This document shows, one piece after another, positions 29,278-38,804 of a stretch of 64,000 nucleotides of DNA. The stretch spans positions 1 to 64,000 of the forward strand of contig NZ_JAQSCU010000014.1 of NCBI RefSeq assembly GCF_029945535.1, in the 5' to 3' direction. The position numbers and the translations under genes were made by a program. The first letter of the stretch is position 1. Each line of letters opens with the position of its first letter. This DNA comes from Methylotenera sp. (GTDB lineage: Bacteria; Pseudomonadota; Gammaproteobacteria; Burkholderiales; Methylophilaceae). The notes beneath the pieces were generated by a model. That model was given only the letters and a program-made list of their open reading frames with translations. It made no database searches and was not told the DNA's origin.

Positions 29278-29548
29278 CTTTATAACCTAAATAATATATA
29301 TATAAATAATAACAATAATAATGTTGCAATTTTCTGTTGATAACTGATTATTTTTTAATTAAATCAGTCAGTTAATGCTAATTTTTTTATCTTGATAAAA
29401 GCATATTCTACTGTGGATAAATTGTTGAGTAAAAAATGTAATTCACAAATACACAACCTTATCCTATTTTTATCCACAGAAAGTTCATAACTTAACTTTG
29501 TCTAAATGTAGGTAATTTACAAACTTTCATTCAATCTAAATTGTATTT
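29278..29548. other. dnaA-dnaN spacer with DnaA boxes; candidate oriC
   Basis: It contains two perfect DnaA boxes, TGTGGATAA (29412-29420) and TTATCCACA (29470-29478), in opposite orientations. A one-mismatch box TGTTGATAA (29335-29343) and a weaker TTATCCTAT (29459-29467) are also present. The left end (29281-29330) is an almost pure A/T block that could unwind. Box number and AT block make this one of two origin candidates; the other is 30965-31224. Confidence 0.6.
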
Positions 29549-30964
29549 CTAATCTCTAATGACTTGCACTAAAAAGCTAATATCACGGGTAAATGTTGGA
29601 TCATTTTGCCTTAATAAATCTACTTCATCACATGCATGCATTACCGTAGTGTGGTGTCTACCACCGAATGCCTCGCCAATCTCAGGGAAGCTATGGTTAG
29701 TAAGCTCGCGCGATAAAGCCATGGCAATCTGCCTAGGGCGTGCAAAATTCCGCGTACGCTTCTTGCTGTACATCTCAGCGACTTTAATTTTGTAATAATC
29801 AGCGACGGTTTTTTGTATATTTTCCATCGTTACCTGCCTACCACGCACCGCTATTAAATCACGAAGCGCGTCTTTTGCTAAATGTACATCAATACTGTGG
29901 CCAGTAAACTTTGCCATAGCAATAATACGATTTAGTGCACCTTCTAACTCACGCACACTGGAGCGTATTTGCTTAGCAATAAAAAAGGCGACATCTTCAG
30001 GTAAGTTTAAATTAACCGCTTCTGCTTTTTTTAATAGAATAGCTACACGCATTTCAAGCTCAGGTGGTTCTACCGCAACGGTTAAACCCCAGCTAAAGCG
30101 TGTCCGCAAGCGTTCATCTACATCGATAATTTCTTTAGGATAAGTATCACAAGTAATGACAATTTGTTTTTTTGCTTCAATCAGTGAATTAAATGCGTAG
30201 AAAAACTCTTCTTGCGTACGTGTTTTCTTTGCGAAAAACTGAATATCATCAATCAGCAATAAATCTAAAGAATGATACTGGCGCTTAAACTCATCAAAAG
30301 CTTTGTGTTCATATGCCTTTACCACATCTGTGACATAGCGCTCCGCATGTAAATATCGAACTTTCGCATCTGGATTATGTTTTTTTAACTCATTACCAAT
30401 CGCTTGTAATAAATGCGTTTTACCTAACCCAACGCCGCCATAAATAAACAATGGATTGTAGGCAGTACCAGGATTTTCAGCGACTTGTATGGCTGCAGCG
30501 CGTGCTAATTGGTTTGCACGCCCAGTGACATAATTATCAAAATTAAACGCGCTATTTAAGCCAGAGCTAACTTTAGATGGCTCATTATTTTTTTTATTGA
30601 TGCTTTTAGAGCTTGAAATGGCTTGGCTAATTTGACCGATTTTCGATTCCATCAAATTAATATTACTGCCAACCTCAATTTTAGCTGGCTGTTTAGCAGT
30701 TGGTTTTTCAGTATTGTTTTTTTGATCTGAATCAGAAATGACAAAATCAATTTTAATATTAGCTAAATGTAGATCATGCGCAAATTGCTCGATTTTTTTA
30801 AGAAAACGCTCTTTCACCCATTGCATGACAAATCGATTAGGCGCGATTAACCTCACTGCATTACCCTCGACTTCTGCCTGCAGAGGTTTAATCCAAGTGT
30901 TAAATTGCTGCGTTGAGAGCTCTTGCTCAAAACGACTGAGACAAGTTGGCCAAAAATTTTCCAT
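29549..30964 (-). CDS. dnaA: chromosomal replication initiator DnaA
   Basis: 471 residues in four domains: helical domain I (MENFWPTCLSRFEQELSTQQ), a variable linker (about 85-135), the AAA+ domain with Walker A GGVGLGKTH and Walker B LLLIDDIQFF, and domain IV with the DnaA-box-binding signature GGRHHTTVMHACDEV near the C-terminus. ATP-bound DnaA opens the origin. It is transcribed leftwards ahead of dnaN and divergent from rpmH. DnaA boxes in the upstream region suggest autoregulation. Confidence 0.99.
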   Translation of the reverse strand: MENFWPTCLSRFEQELSTQQFNTWIKPLQAEVEGNAVRLIAPNRFVMQWVKERFLKKIEQFAHDLHLANIKIDFVISDSDQKNNTEKPTAKQPAKIEVGSNINLMESKIGQISQAISSSKSINKKNNEPSKVSSGLNSAFNFDNYVTGRANQLARAAAIQVAENPGTAYNPLFIYGGVGLGKTHLLQAIGNELKKHNPDAKVRYLHAERYVTDVVKAYEHKAFDEFKRQYHSLDLLLIDDIQFFAKKTRTQEEFFYAFNSLIEAKKQIVITCDTYPKEIIDVDERLRTRFSWGLTVAVEPPELEMRVAILLKKAEAVNLNLPEDVAFFIAKQIRSSVRELEGALNRIIAMAKFTGHSIDVHLAKDALRDLIAVRGRQVTMENIQKTVADYYKIKVAEMYSKKRTRNFARPRQIAMALSRELTNHSFPEIGEAFGGRHHTTVMHACDEVDLLRQNDPTFTRDISFLVQVIRD

Positions 30965-31224
30965 CTATCGTGATTTACCTAGGTATTTAGTTTGCAGAAC
31001 ACTTGCCAGCACATTAATTAATAGTTAACTGTTTGTTTTTATTGTAATTAATAATATAATTTGTTTATTAATACTGGACAGTTTATCCACTACATTTTAG
31101 CTGGTTTACGCTAACTTATCCACAGGCAAATACAATCTTTACAAAACTAAATAAACGTTGACAAAATAGGCAGTTATCGTGTCTAATAGCGCCCTTTATA
31201 GCATTTCGCTCGCTGGAGAATTAC
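30965..31224. other. dnaA-rpmH divergent spacer with DnaA boxes; candidate oriC
   Basis: Contains TTATCCACT (31083-31091, one mismatch) and TTATCCACA (31116-31124, perfect), both in the same orientation and 33 bases apart. An AT-rich block (31020-31075) adjoins them. Gene direction switches here: dnaA, dnaN and gyrB run left, while rpmH to mnmE run right. That is what is expected at or close to a bidirectional origin. The boxes may also serve dnaA autoregulation. Confidence 0.55.
31158..31187 (+). promoter_or_regulatory. sigma-70 type promoter of rpmH
   Basis: TTGACA (31158-31163) and TCTAAT (31182-31187) with an 18-base spacer, 38 bases before the rpmH start codon. Confidence 0.55.
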
Positions 31225-31359
31225 ATGAAACGTACATATCAACCTTCTAAAACACGTCGCGCCACAACTCATGGCTTTTTAGTTCGCATGTCTACTAAAG
31301 GTGGCCGTGCTGTAATCGCTCGCCGCCGCGCTAAAGGTCGTAAACGTCTAGGTCTGTAA
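31225..31359 (+). CDS. rpmH: 50S ribosomal protein L34
   Basis: 44 residues, [18 protein letters not shown] followed by an Arg/Lys-rich tail ending RKRLGL. This is the invariant L34 sequence and length. It binds 23S rRNA in the large subunit. SD GGAG lies six bases before the ATG. First gene of the rightward rpmH-rnpA-yidD-yidC-mnmE run. Confidence 0.98.
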   Translation: MKRTYQPSKTRRATTHGFLVRMSTKGGRAVIARRRAKGRKRLGL

Positions 31360-31462
31360 TTTTAAAGTCCATTAGGGCTTTTATATTACATCGCAACATT
31401 ATTAGCGTTAGTTTTAATAACAGTAATTTTTAATTACAGTATTACTAAAGCGGTTAAAAATA

Positions 31463-31870
31463 ATGGTGCAAAAATATAGGCTTGTTAAGCAAGCCAAGAT
31501 GATTAAAACGGATGATTTTTCATCCGTTTTTAATTTCCGCAAACGTTTTTCTTTGAAGTATCTGGTGATGCACTATCAGCCAAATAGTCTTCAACGTGCG
31601 CGTTTAGGTTTAGTTGTAGGAAAAAAAACAGCTAAATTAGCGGTCAGTAGAAACTATATGCGTCGAGTTTTGCGTGAGTTTTTTAGGTTAAATCAGCATG
31701 ATATTTGTCATGTTGATTTAATTATAAGAGTGCAAAAAAAATTTGATAAACTAGATTTTTTTCAAATAAAACAAGAGTTTGATACACTTATTCACAAGTT
31801 GAACCAACGCATTATTGTAAGCCAACAAAAGAGCCCACAAGTAATGAGACAAGCAAATGATAATCTCTAA
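31463..31870 (+). CDS. rnpA: ribonuclease P protein component
   Basis: 135 residues, basic. The RNase P protein signature is visible as ARLGLVVGKKTAKLAVSRNY with RRVLREFFR after it, and the N-terminus has the expected DDFSSVFNFRKRFS. It binds the RNA subunit and helps mature tRNA 5' ends. It sits in its universal place between rpmH and yidD; seven bases separate its stop from the yidD start region. Confidence 0.95.
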   Translation: MVQKYRLVKQAKMIKTDDFSSVFNFRKRFSLKYLVMHYQPNSLQRARLGLVVGKKTAKLAVSRNYMRRVLREFFRLNQHDICHVDLIIRVQKKFDKLDFFQIKQEFDTLIHKLNQRIIVSQQKSPQVMRQANDNL

Positions 31871-31879
31871 AAATTAGTG

Positions 31880-32098
31880 ATGAACATAATGGCGCGTATA
31901 CTAATATGGTTGATTAAAGCTTACCAAGTATTGCTGAGCCCATTCTTTGGCCAGCAATGTCGTTTTTACCCTACTTGCTCACACTATTCGATAGAAGCTA
32001 TCAGTAAACATGGTCCGATAGTTGGTAGTTATTACACAGTACACCGCTTGTTGCGTTGCCATCCTTGGCATGCCGGTGGACACGATCCCATTCCTTAA
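31880..32098 (+). CDS. yidD: membrane protein insertion efficiency factor YidD
   Basis: About 72 residues with the family core CRFYPTCSHYSIEAI and the C-terminal HPWHAGGHDPIP, preceded by an amphipathic helix (LIWLIKAYQVLLSPFFG). YidD is a small inner-membrane-associated protein that assists YidC-dependent insertion. The start is ambiguous: GTG 31877, ATG 31880 and ATG 31889 are all in frame. It is followed within 40 bases by yidC. Confidence 0.95.
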   Translation: MNIMARILIWLIKAYQVLLSPFFGQQCRFYPTCSHYSIEAISKHGPIVGSYYTVHRLLRCHPWHAGGHDPIP

Positions 32099-32133
32099 CA
32101 TTTAAAATACTTTATAAGATTGCCCTAAAAATC

Positions 32134-33765
32134 ATGGATACAAAACGTTTAGTTCTGTTTGTTATATTTTCAATGTCAATTTTGATGTTGTGGGATGCTT
32201 GGCAGCGCGAACATGCGCCCGCTGAAGTGGTGCAACAAACTAGTCAAACTGTAGCGGCTGGTGCGACAAACGCTACTGCTGCCGTGACTGGAAATGTCGC
32301 TGTAGATAGCGATTTTAAACTCTCAGCGGGTCAACGTATTAGCGTCACTACAGACCTATACAAAGCTGATATTGAAACTACCGGCGGCGATTTACGTAGA
32401 TTAGAGCTGTTGAAGCATCGTGCCTCAGATAACGTGAAAACCAACTTTATTTTGTTGGATGATGCGGCAAACCCAATGACTTACGTGGCGCAAACAGGCT
32501 TAATTGGTGCAGACTTACCTTCACATAAAGCAGTGTTCACTTCTTCTGCAGCAACTTATCAAATGCAAGAAGGTAAAGATGCGCTAGAGGTGCGTTTAAG
32601 CTGGGTTGGCAATGGTGTAACGGTAGATAAAATTTACACATTCCATCGCAATAAATATGCAATCGATGTTAATTATGAAATCAAAAATGGCTCTGCAGTA
32701 GCCATTACACCAGTTGTTTACTACCAAATCGTACATGACAACGAGTCAAATCAAGGTTCTAAATTGATGCCAACGTTTACAGGTGGCACCTACTATACTG
32801 AAGCGACTAAATTCAAAAAACTTGCATTTAAAGATATGGCTAAAGAGCCGCTTAAAGTGACCTCAAACGATGGTTGGGTTGGTTTGTTGCAGCATTACTT
32901 TGTGAGTGCATGGATTCCTAAAGATGGTTTAGTACGCGAGTTTTATACAGAAAAGCTTAACGAACACATGTACAGAATCGGTTCAAAAAGTACATTAAGT
33001 ACTATTGCACCAGGCGCGAGTTTAACTGTTCCAGCACGTTTATTTTCTGGTCCACAAACTAAGCATGATTTAGTAGAAACCGCACCGGGCTTAGAGTACA
33101 CAGTGGATTACGGTTGGTTAAAAATGGTGGCTTCTCCACTATTCTGGGTGTTATCACTTATCCACAGTTTAGTACACAACTGGGGTGTAGCGATTATTCT
33201 ACTTACCTTGTTAATTAAAGCAGCTTTCTACCCATTATCTGCAAAAAGCTATCGCTCAATGGCGCAGATGCGTGAATTAGCGCCACGTTTAGAGTCGATG
33301 AAACAGAAATTTGGTGATGATAGACAGAAAATGCAGCAAGCGATGATGGAGCTCTATAAAACAGAGAAAATCAATCCTATGAGCGGTTGCTTGCCGATTT
33401 TGATTCAAATCCCAGTGTTTATTTCACTGTATTGGATGTTACTAGGTTCAATTGAATTGCGCCACGCGCCATTCTTTGGCTGGATTCAAGATCTTTCAGC
33501 TGTGGATCCTTACTATATTTTGCCAATAATCATGGGTATTTCTATGATTATTCAAACCAAACTGAATCCTAAACCAACAGACCCGATTCAAGCTAAAGTG
33601 ATGACTTGGATGCCTGTTATATTCAGTGTTTTCTTCTTCTTCTTCCCAGCTGGTTTGGTGTTGTATTGGGTTGTGAATAACATCATCTCAATTTGGCAAC
33701 AATGGTATGTGAACAAATCAATCCATGCAGCAGCATTATTGAAAAAGTCAGGTGGCAAACACTAA
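32134..33765 (+). CDS. yidC: membrane protein insertase YidC
   Basis: 543 residues from ATG 32134. An in-frame upstream extension to 32056 would overlap yidD and lacks family similarity, so I exclude it. The first helix ([20 protein letters not shown]) is followed by a large periplasmic domain (about 30-320) and a C-terminal five-helix insertase core ([19 protein letters not shown] through [19 protein letters not shown]). It inserts and folds inner-membrane proteins such as the ATP synthase c subunit, whose gene lies 12 kb away. The stop overlaps the mnmE start by 14 bases. Confidence 0.98.
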   Translation: MDTKRLVLFVIFSMSILMLWDAWQREHAPAEVVQQTSQTVAAGATNATAAVTGNVAVDSDFKLSAGQRISVTTDLYKADIETTGGDLRRLELLKHRASDNVKTNFILLDDAANPMTYVAQTGLIGADLPSHKAVFTSSAATYQMQEGKDALEVRLSWVGNGVTVDKIYTFHRNKYAIDVNYEIKNGSAVAITPVVYYQIVHDNESNQGSKLMPTFTGGTYYTEATKFKKLAFKDMAKEPLKVTSNDGWVGLLQHYFVSAWIPKDGLVREFYTEKLNEHMYRIGSKSTLSTIAPGASLTVPARLFSGPQTKHDLVETAPGLEYTVDYGWLKMVASPLFWVLSLIHSLVHNWGVAIILLTLLIKAAFYPLSAKSYRSMAQMRELAPRLESMKQKFGDDRQKMQQAMMELYKTEKINPMSGCLPILIQIPVFISLYWMLLGSIELRHAPFFGWIQDLSAVDPYYILPIIMGISMIIQTKLNPKPTDPIQAKVMTWMPVIFSVFFFFFPAGLVLYWVVNNIISIWQQWYVNKSIHAAALLKKSGGKH

Positions 33766-35101
33766 GCCACTAGACACCATTGCCGCCATCGCCACAGCCA
33801 GTGGCGCTGGCGGCATTGGCGTTGTACGGGTGTCTGGGCCATTTTCTGGTCAAATAGCCACTGGCGTTCTAGGGTACATCCCTGCTTCACGCCATGCAGC
33901 TTATCTAGATTTTAAACAAGCCAGCGGCGATTTAATTGATCGTGGCATTGCAATTTATTACCCCAATCCTCATTCATATACAGGCGAAGATGTCTTAGAG
34001 CTTCAGGCTCACGGTGGTACTGCGCTTATGCAGATTTTGCTGGCGCGTTGTATTGAGTTGGGTGCACGCCAAGCTGAACCAGGTGAGTTCACTCGCCGTG
34101 CATATCTCAATGACAAGATTGACTTAGCTCAAGCCGAAGCGGTCGCCGATGTGATTAATGCCGCGACGGCTGAGGCCGCTAAAAGTGCTGTCAGATCTTT
34201 GTCGGGCGAGTTCTCGCAGCGCATCAATGCCCTACTTTTAAAACTTATCGATTTACGCATGTTTGTTGAAGCGTGCTTAGATTTTCCTGAAGAAGAAATC
34301 GACTTTATTACACAAGGTCGCGTAGCAGATAAATTAGCTGCAATTATCGTAGAGTTGAATTCGGTATTTGCAAAAGCCAAGCAAGGTAGTTTATTGCGCG
34401 AAGGCATCAATGTCGTTTTAGTCGGTCAGCCCAATGTTGGGAAATCTAGTTTAATGAATCAGCTCGCAGGTGAAGAAATTGCCATTGTCACCTCAATTGC
34501 TGGTACAACTCGCGATACCATAAAAAATGCTATTCAAATAAATGGTGTACCTATACATGTCATTGACACTGCCGGTTTGCGTGAAACTGATGATGAAGTA
34601 GAAAAATTCGGGATTGAGCGAACTTGGCGAGCTGCAGAAAGCGCCAATATCGCATTATTATTGATAGATGCAGCTCATGGTATCACGGAAACCGAAAAAT
34701 CGATTTTAGCTAGGTTGCCGCAAGAAATTCGCAAAATTTGGGTGCATAATAAAATTGATGTGGCAAATCAACCTGCTTTAGTTACAGAAAAAGACGGCGC
34801 AACGCATATTTACCTTTCTGCCAAAACTGGAGCAGGTTTGGATTTATTAAAAAGTCATTTACTAAAACTTGCGGGTTATGAAAATAATTCTGAAGGTGTT
34901 TTTATGGCACGCGCCAGACATTTAGAAGCATTGAACCAAGTGCAGGCACATTTAAATTTTGCAGCAGAACAAATTAACTCTGCGGAGTTGGTAGCTGAAG
35001 AGTTGAGAATATCTCAGGAAGCATTAAGTAGTATTACGGGAGAGTTTACGCCAGATGATTTATTGGGCGAGATATTCTCAAAATTCTGCATCGGTAAGTA
35101 G
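33752..35101 (+). CDS. mnmE: tRNA modification GTPase MnmE
   Basis: 449 residues from a GTG start ([21 protein letters not shown]) that overlaps yidC. An N-terminal tetrahydrofolate-binding domain is followed by a helical domain with an inserted G domain (G1 [10 protein letters not shown]3 DTAGLRE) and the invariant C-terminal CIGK with its catalytic Cys. With MnmG it installs the 5-carboxymethylaminomethyl group on wobble U34. The partner mnmG lies at 39.6 kb. A strong terminator follows. Confidence 0.98.
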   Translation: MANTKPLDTIAAIATASGAGGIGVVRVSGPFSGQIATGVLGYIPASRHAAYLDFKQASGDLIDRGIAIYYPNPHSYTGEDVLELQAHGGTALMQILLARCIELGARQAEPGEFTRRAYLNDKIDLAQAEAVADVINAATAEAAKSAVRSLSGEFSQRINALLLKLIDLRMFVEACLDFPEEEIDFITQGRVADKLAAIIVELNSVFAKAKQGSLLREGINVVLVGQPNVGKSSLMNQLAGEEIAIVTSIAGTTRDTIKNAIQINGVPIHVIDTAGLRETDDEVEKFGIERTWRAAESANIALLLIDAAHGITETEKSILARLPQEIRKIWVHNKIDVANQPALVTEKDGATHIYLSAKTGAGLDLLKSHLLKLAGYENNSEGVFMARARHLEALNQVQAHLNFAAEQINSAELVAEELRISQEALSSITGEFTPDDLLGEIFSKFCIGK

Positions 35102-35116
35102 TGATTAATAAGCAAT

Positions 35117-35144
35117 AAAAAAAGGCGCTCAAGGCGCCTTTTTT
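35117..35144. terminator. bidirectional terminator after mnmE
   Basis: AAGGCGC-TCAAG-GCGCCTT flanked by an A-run on the left and a T-run on the right. It lies between mnmE and the convergent DUF1508 gene and can serve both. Confidence 0.9.
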
Positions 35145-35165
35145 AATATTACAAAGAGTTAAAAC

Positions 35166-35501
35166 TTATGCTGTTTGGTCATCAACTGTCGCTTCAGGTG
35201 CATTTTTCTTTACAGACTCAATACCATTGTCGCGACCTGCTTCGCTTTCGTACATTTGGCTTTGACCAATGACTTGGTGGTTGCCAGCTTTAAGTACGAA
35301 GTACGGCTTCTCAGATTTTGAAACTAAGCGATCGTAACGTGCATCATCAGCCGCATTTTTTTGGATTGAAGCAATGCCATTTAATGCGCTAGCTTTGCTT
35401 TCGTACATTTCGCTTTGCATAATAATTTGGCCATTACCTGCTAATAGATTGAAATGAAATTGTCCGCTTTTTGCTGTTTTTAATTCGAATTTACCCGCCA
35501 T
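35166..35501 (-). CDS. DUF1508 (YegP-like) protein with two repeats
   Basis: 111 residues from ATG 35501, chosen because AGGAG lies eight bases upstream and the family begins MAGKFELK. A longer frame to 35564 has no support. Two tandem DUF1508 units are visible: GQFHFNLLAGNGQIIMQSEMY at about 13-33 and PYFVLKAGNHQVIGQSQMYES at about 65-85, each followed by a KASALNGI/AGRDNGI helix. Small cytoplasmic protein of unknown function, widespread in proteobacteria. It is convergent with mnmE; a parS site lies about 135 bases upstream of its start. Confidence 0.9.
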   Translation of the reverse strand: MAGKFELKTAKSGQFHFNLLAGNGQIIMQSEMYESKASALNGIASIQKNAADDARYDRLVSKSEKPYFVLKAGNHQVIGQSQMYESEAGRDNGIESVKKNAPEATVDDQTA

Positions 35502-35636
35502 ACAGTTCTCCTCAATATTTGTTCGGTGAAAGCGCCGTGGTATTTGCACAAATACGCTTGCCATACTATAGGCGCGCAGTCACTCACTAGTCAATACCTT
35601 ACCCCTTTTATTATGTTTTGAAGATGTTAATTTTTG

Positions 35637-35652
35637 TGTTTCACGTGAAACA
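35637..35652. promoter_or_regulatory. parS centromere site 2
   Basis: TGTTTCACGTGAAACA, a perfect copy, in the spacer between the divergent DUF1508 and restriction-modification genes. Confidence 0.97.
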
Positions 35653-35737
35653 ATATCCGTTTCTACGCGGCTAAACAACACGCAAAATAACGGCAGTGTA
35701 TACTTTCAATCAACTATAAAAACTAATAAGTTTAAAC

Positions 35738-36892
35738 ATGCCACTTTCATGGAACGAAATTAAAACCCGCGCTAATGCTTTTTCAAAAGAATGGGAAAGT
35801 GAATCGCGAGAAGATGCTGAAGCTAAGTCTTTTTGGGATGCCTTTTTTAATGTATTTGGTATTACACGCCGCCGTATTGCCAGCTTTGAAGAACCCGTTA
35901 AAAAGTCAGATGGTAAAGGCGGCTTTATCGACATGCTTTGGCGCGGTCAGTTACTGGTTGAGCATAAATCGCTAGGTAAAAGCTTAGACCGTGCATTTAC
36001 CCAAGCACTGGATTACTTTCCTGGCATTAAAGAGCGAGATTTACCTAAATACATTCTAGTGTCAGACTTTGCAAAATTTAGGCTTTACAACCTAGAAACG
36101 AATGAGCAAATTGAATTTTTGCTGAAAGATTTATATAAAAATATAAAATTATTTGGTTTTATTGCTGGTTATCAAACGCAAATTATCAAAGCGCAAGGTC
36201 CAATTAACATCAAGGCCGCAGAGCATATGGGCAAGCTGCACGATGCGCTTAAAGTCGTGGGTTACACAGGGCATGAGCTAGAGGTTTATTTGGTTCGCCT
36301 ATTGTTTTGTCTGTTTGCAGAAGATACTACGATTTTTGAAAAACGCTTGTTTCAAGATTACATAGAAACCAAAACCAGTGCGGATGGTAGTGATTTAGCG
36401 CTGCACCTCAACAGCTTATTTTACGTGCTTAATCAACCTACAGAAAAGCGCCTGACTAACTTAGATGAAAGCATGGCGGCTTTTCCGTATGTGAATGGCA
36501 AACTGTTTGCTGAGCCGCTATTGCCCGCTCAGTTTGATAGCAAAATGCGTGAAGCCCTGCTGGATTTATGCGCGCTGGATTGGAGCTTAATCTCCCCCGC
36601 TATCTTCGGTAGCCTGTTTCAAAGTATTATGGATGCTGACGCGCGACGTAACCTTGGTGCGCATTACACCAGTGAAGAAAATATATTAAAGCTGATTAAG
36701 CCCTTATTTTTAGACGCACTTTGGGCGGAATTTGAAAAAATAAAGAGCAATAAAAAGCGTCTGCCAGAGTTTCATAACAAGCTTCGCAGCCTGACCTTTT
36801 TAGACCCCGCTTGTGGTTGCGGCAACTTTTTAGTGATTACCTACAGAGAGCTACGCCTGCTAGAGTTAGCCGTGCTGCGTGCTAGCCGTTAA
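35738..36892 (+). pseudogene. MmeI-like restriction-modification enzyme, N-terminal fragment
   Basis: 384 residues up to an in-frame TAA. The nuclease site Asp65-x9-Glu75-His-Lys77 (GFIDMLWRGQLLVEHKSLGK) has the same D-x9-ExK spacing as MmeI-type enzymes. A helical spacer follows, then GAHYTSEENILKLIKP, and methyltransferase motif I in FLDPACGCGNFLVI near residue 355. Reading through the TAA gives SNQQVLDVQSLINVDVDQFYGIEIEEFPAQ in the same frame, so this and the next entry are one gene of about 963 codons with a single nonsense mutation. These enzymes combine cleavage, methylation and target recognition in one chain; split like this it is probably inactive. Confidence 0.85.
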
Positions 36893-38629
36893 AGTAACCA
36901 GCAAGTATTGGATGTACAAAGCCTGATTAATGTCGATGTAGATCAATTTTACGGCATCGAGATTGAAGAGTTCCCTGCACAAATTGCCCAAGTGGCGCTG
37001 TGGCTGACAGACCATCAAATGAATATGCGGGTTTCAGAAGAGTTTGGTGCGTACTTCGCCCGTATTCCGCTAAAAGCCACGCCACATATTATTTGTGCCA
37101 ATGCGCTTCAGGTTGAATGGTCGGGAGAGTTGCCAATATTTGATTACATTTTCGGTAATCCACCATTTCTTGGGAAATCTAATCAATCTGCAGAACAAAA
37201 GATTGATTTGCAAGCCGTATGTTCAGAAATAAAAAATGCGGGATTGCTGGATTTTGTGGCTGCTTGGTATGTTAAATCTGTACGATACATCCGAGGAGAT
37301 TATATTCGAGGCAATTTGATTATACCAACGCCAGAAGAGCAATCCAAAATGAGAGGTATAGCAACAGATGATACTTACAATAAGTTATATGATAGTTGGG
37401 TAAACTCTAAACCCAACCCTAAAACTAAATGTGCATTCGTCTCTACAAACAGCATAACGCAAGGTGAGCAAGTTGGCGCACTTTGGGCTTGGATGTTAGC
37501 GCAAGGAATCAAGATTCATTTCGCACACCGCACCTTTAGCTGGAGCAACGAAGTACGCGGTAAAGCGGCTGTGCATTGTGTGATTATTGGTTTTGGCTTG
37601 CAAGATGTGGCTGATAAAACCATTTATGAATATGTTGATATTAAAGGTGAGCCGCATGCAGTGAAGGCAGGTAACATTAATCCTTGTTTGGTTGATGCGC
37701 CAGATTTGATTATTGAAAAATCCCGCCGTCCAATTTGTGCTGTGCCTAAAATGACCTATGGAAGTAAACCTGCAGACGGTGGAAATTTAATTCTTACTGA
37801 AGTTGAACGTGCTACATTGTTGGCAAGTGAACCTTCTGCTGAACATTACGTTCGTCCTTACATTGGCTCTGAAGAATTAATTAACGGTAATGGACGCTAC
37901 TGCTTATGGCTAAAAGATGCAAGCCCACAGTTGTTAAGAAAAATGCCGCTAGTCCTAGCTCGGGTTGAAGCTGTACGACAAATGCGATTGGCTAGTACAG
38001 ATCAAAATACACGTAATTGGGCAGAAAAGCCTAGTGAGTTTCAGACAGACAGGCAGCCTGAAAGTGATTATTTGGCATTGCCAGAGGTTTCATCAGAGCT
38101 TCGTAAATATATACCAATTGCATATTTGCCAGTAAATGTTATAGCAAGCAATTTGCTTTACACCATTGAGGGCGCTGGCTTATACGATTTTGGTTTTCTT
38201 TGTTCAAGTATGCATATGGCTTGGTTGAGAACGATATGTGGGCGCTTAAAGAGCGACTATCGATATTCAGCAAGTTTAGTCTACAACAACTTCCCATGGC
38301 CTGTCCTGCAAGCCAATATCCATGCACCTCTCGAGGCATGTTCCCAGGCGGTGTTAGATGCGCGTGCGGCGCATATCAATGCATCGTTGGCTGATTTGTA
38401 CGACCCGCTCACCATGCCAACCAATTTGCTCAAGGCGCATCAGGCTTTGGATAAAGCAGTAGATGCCGCTTATGGCTACAAAGGAGCTAATACCGATGCC
38501 GCACGTGTGGCGTTTTTGTTTGAGCGTTATCAGCAACTCACTAGCCTGCTGCCACCCGAAAAATCCAAAAAACCGCTAAAAAGAGCAAATAACACCTGCC
38601 CTGCGAGCCAATATCAATGCGGGTTGTAG
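36893..38629 (+). pseudogene. MmeI-like restriction-modification enzyme, C-terminal fragment
   Basis: Continues the previous frame after the TAA at 36890-36892; a TTG at 36908 could restart translation, giving 573 residues. It holds methyltransferase motif IV NPPF (IFGNPPFLGKS), the ENEVRGKAAVHCVIIG-like region, and a target-recognition portion (from about YGSKPADGGNLILTE to the DYRYSASLVYNNFPWP block). Without motif I and the nuclease it cannot act alone, but could in principle complement the N-terminal fragment. The last 15 codons (NTCPASQYQCGL) overlap an inverted repeat and look out of frame with an internal near-copy of the same DNA. Confidence 0.83.
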
Positions 38630-38640
38630 GGCAGGTGTTT
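38591..38640 (+). terminator. inverted repeat at the 3' end of the R-M gene
   Basis: AACACCTGCCCT (38591-38602) and AGGGCAGGTGTT (38628-38639) form a 12-base perfect stem around 25 bases, followed by T-rich sequence. The stop codon lies in the stem. It probably acts as a terminator. Confidence 0.6.
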
Positions 38641-38755
38641 TAAGTACAAATTTCACAAAAAACAAACAGTGGCGATGTAGCCTGTCATACTTCGCTTTGC
38701 TCAGAATGGAGCTTGATGAATTGGGGGTATGGCACTGGCAATATTTAGACGTAAA

Positions 38756-38787
38756 AAAAGCAGTGTTTCACGTGAAACACTGCTTTT
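38756..38787 (-). terminator. terminator hairpin containing parS site 3
   Basis: A 32-base perfect palindrome with arms 38756-38771 and 38772-38787. Its centre, 38764-38779, is the parS sequence TGTTTCACGTGAAACA. On the minus strand it lies 18 bases past the cytochrome stop and is followed by seven T residues, so it has the form of an intrinsic terminator. The same DNA should therefore bind ParB and end the cytochrome transcript. Confidence 0.85.
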
Positions 38788-38804
38788 AATTTAAAGCTTA
38801 TAAC

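Noticed and set aside
32056-32133. N-terminal extension of YidC
   Set aside because: It overlaps yidD in another frame; the family N-terminus begins at ATG 32134.
36908-36910. TTG as the start of an independent methyltransferase gene
   Set aside because: The frame is the same as the upstream ORF, separated by one stop only, and motif I lies before the stop. One broken gene is the simpler reading.
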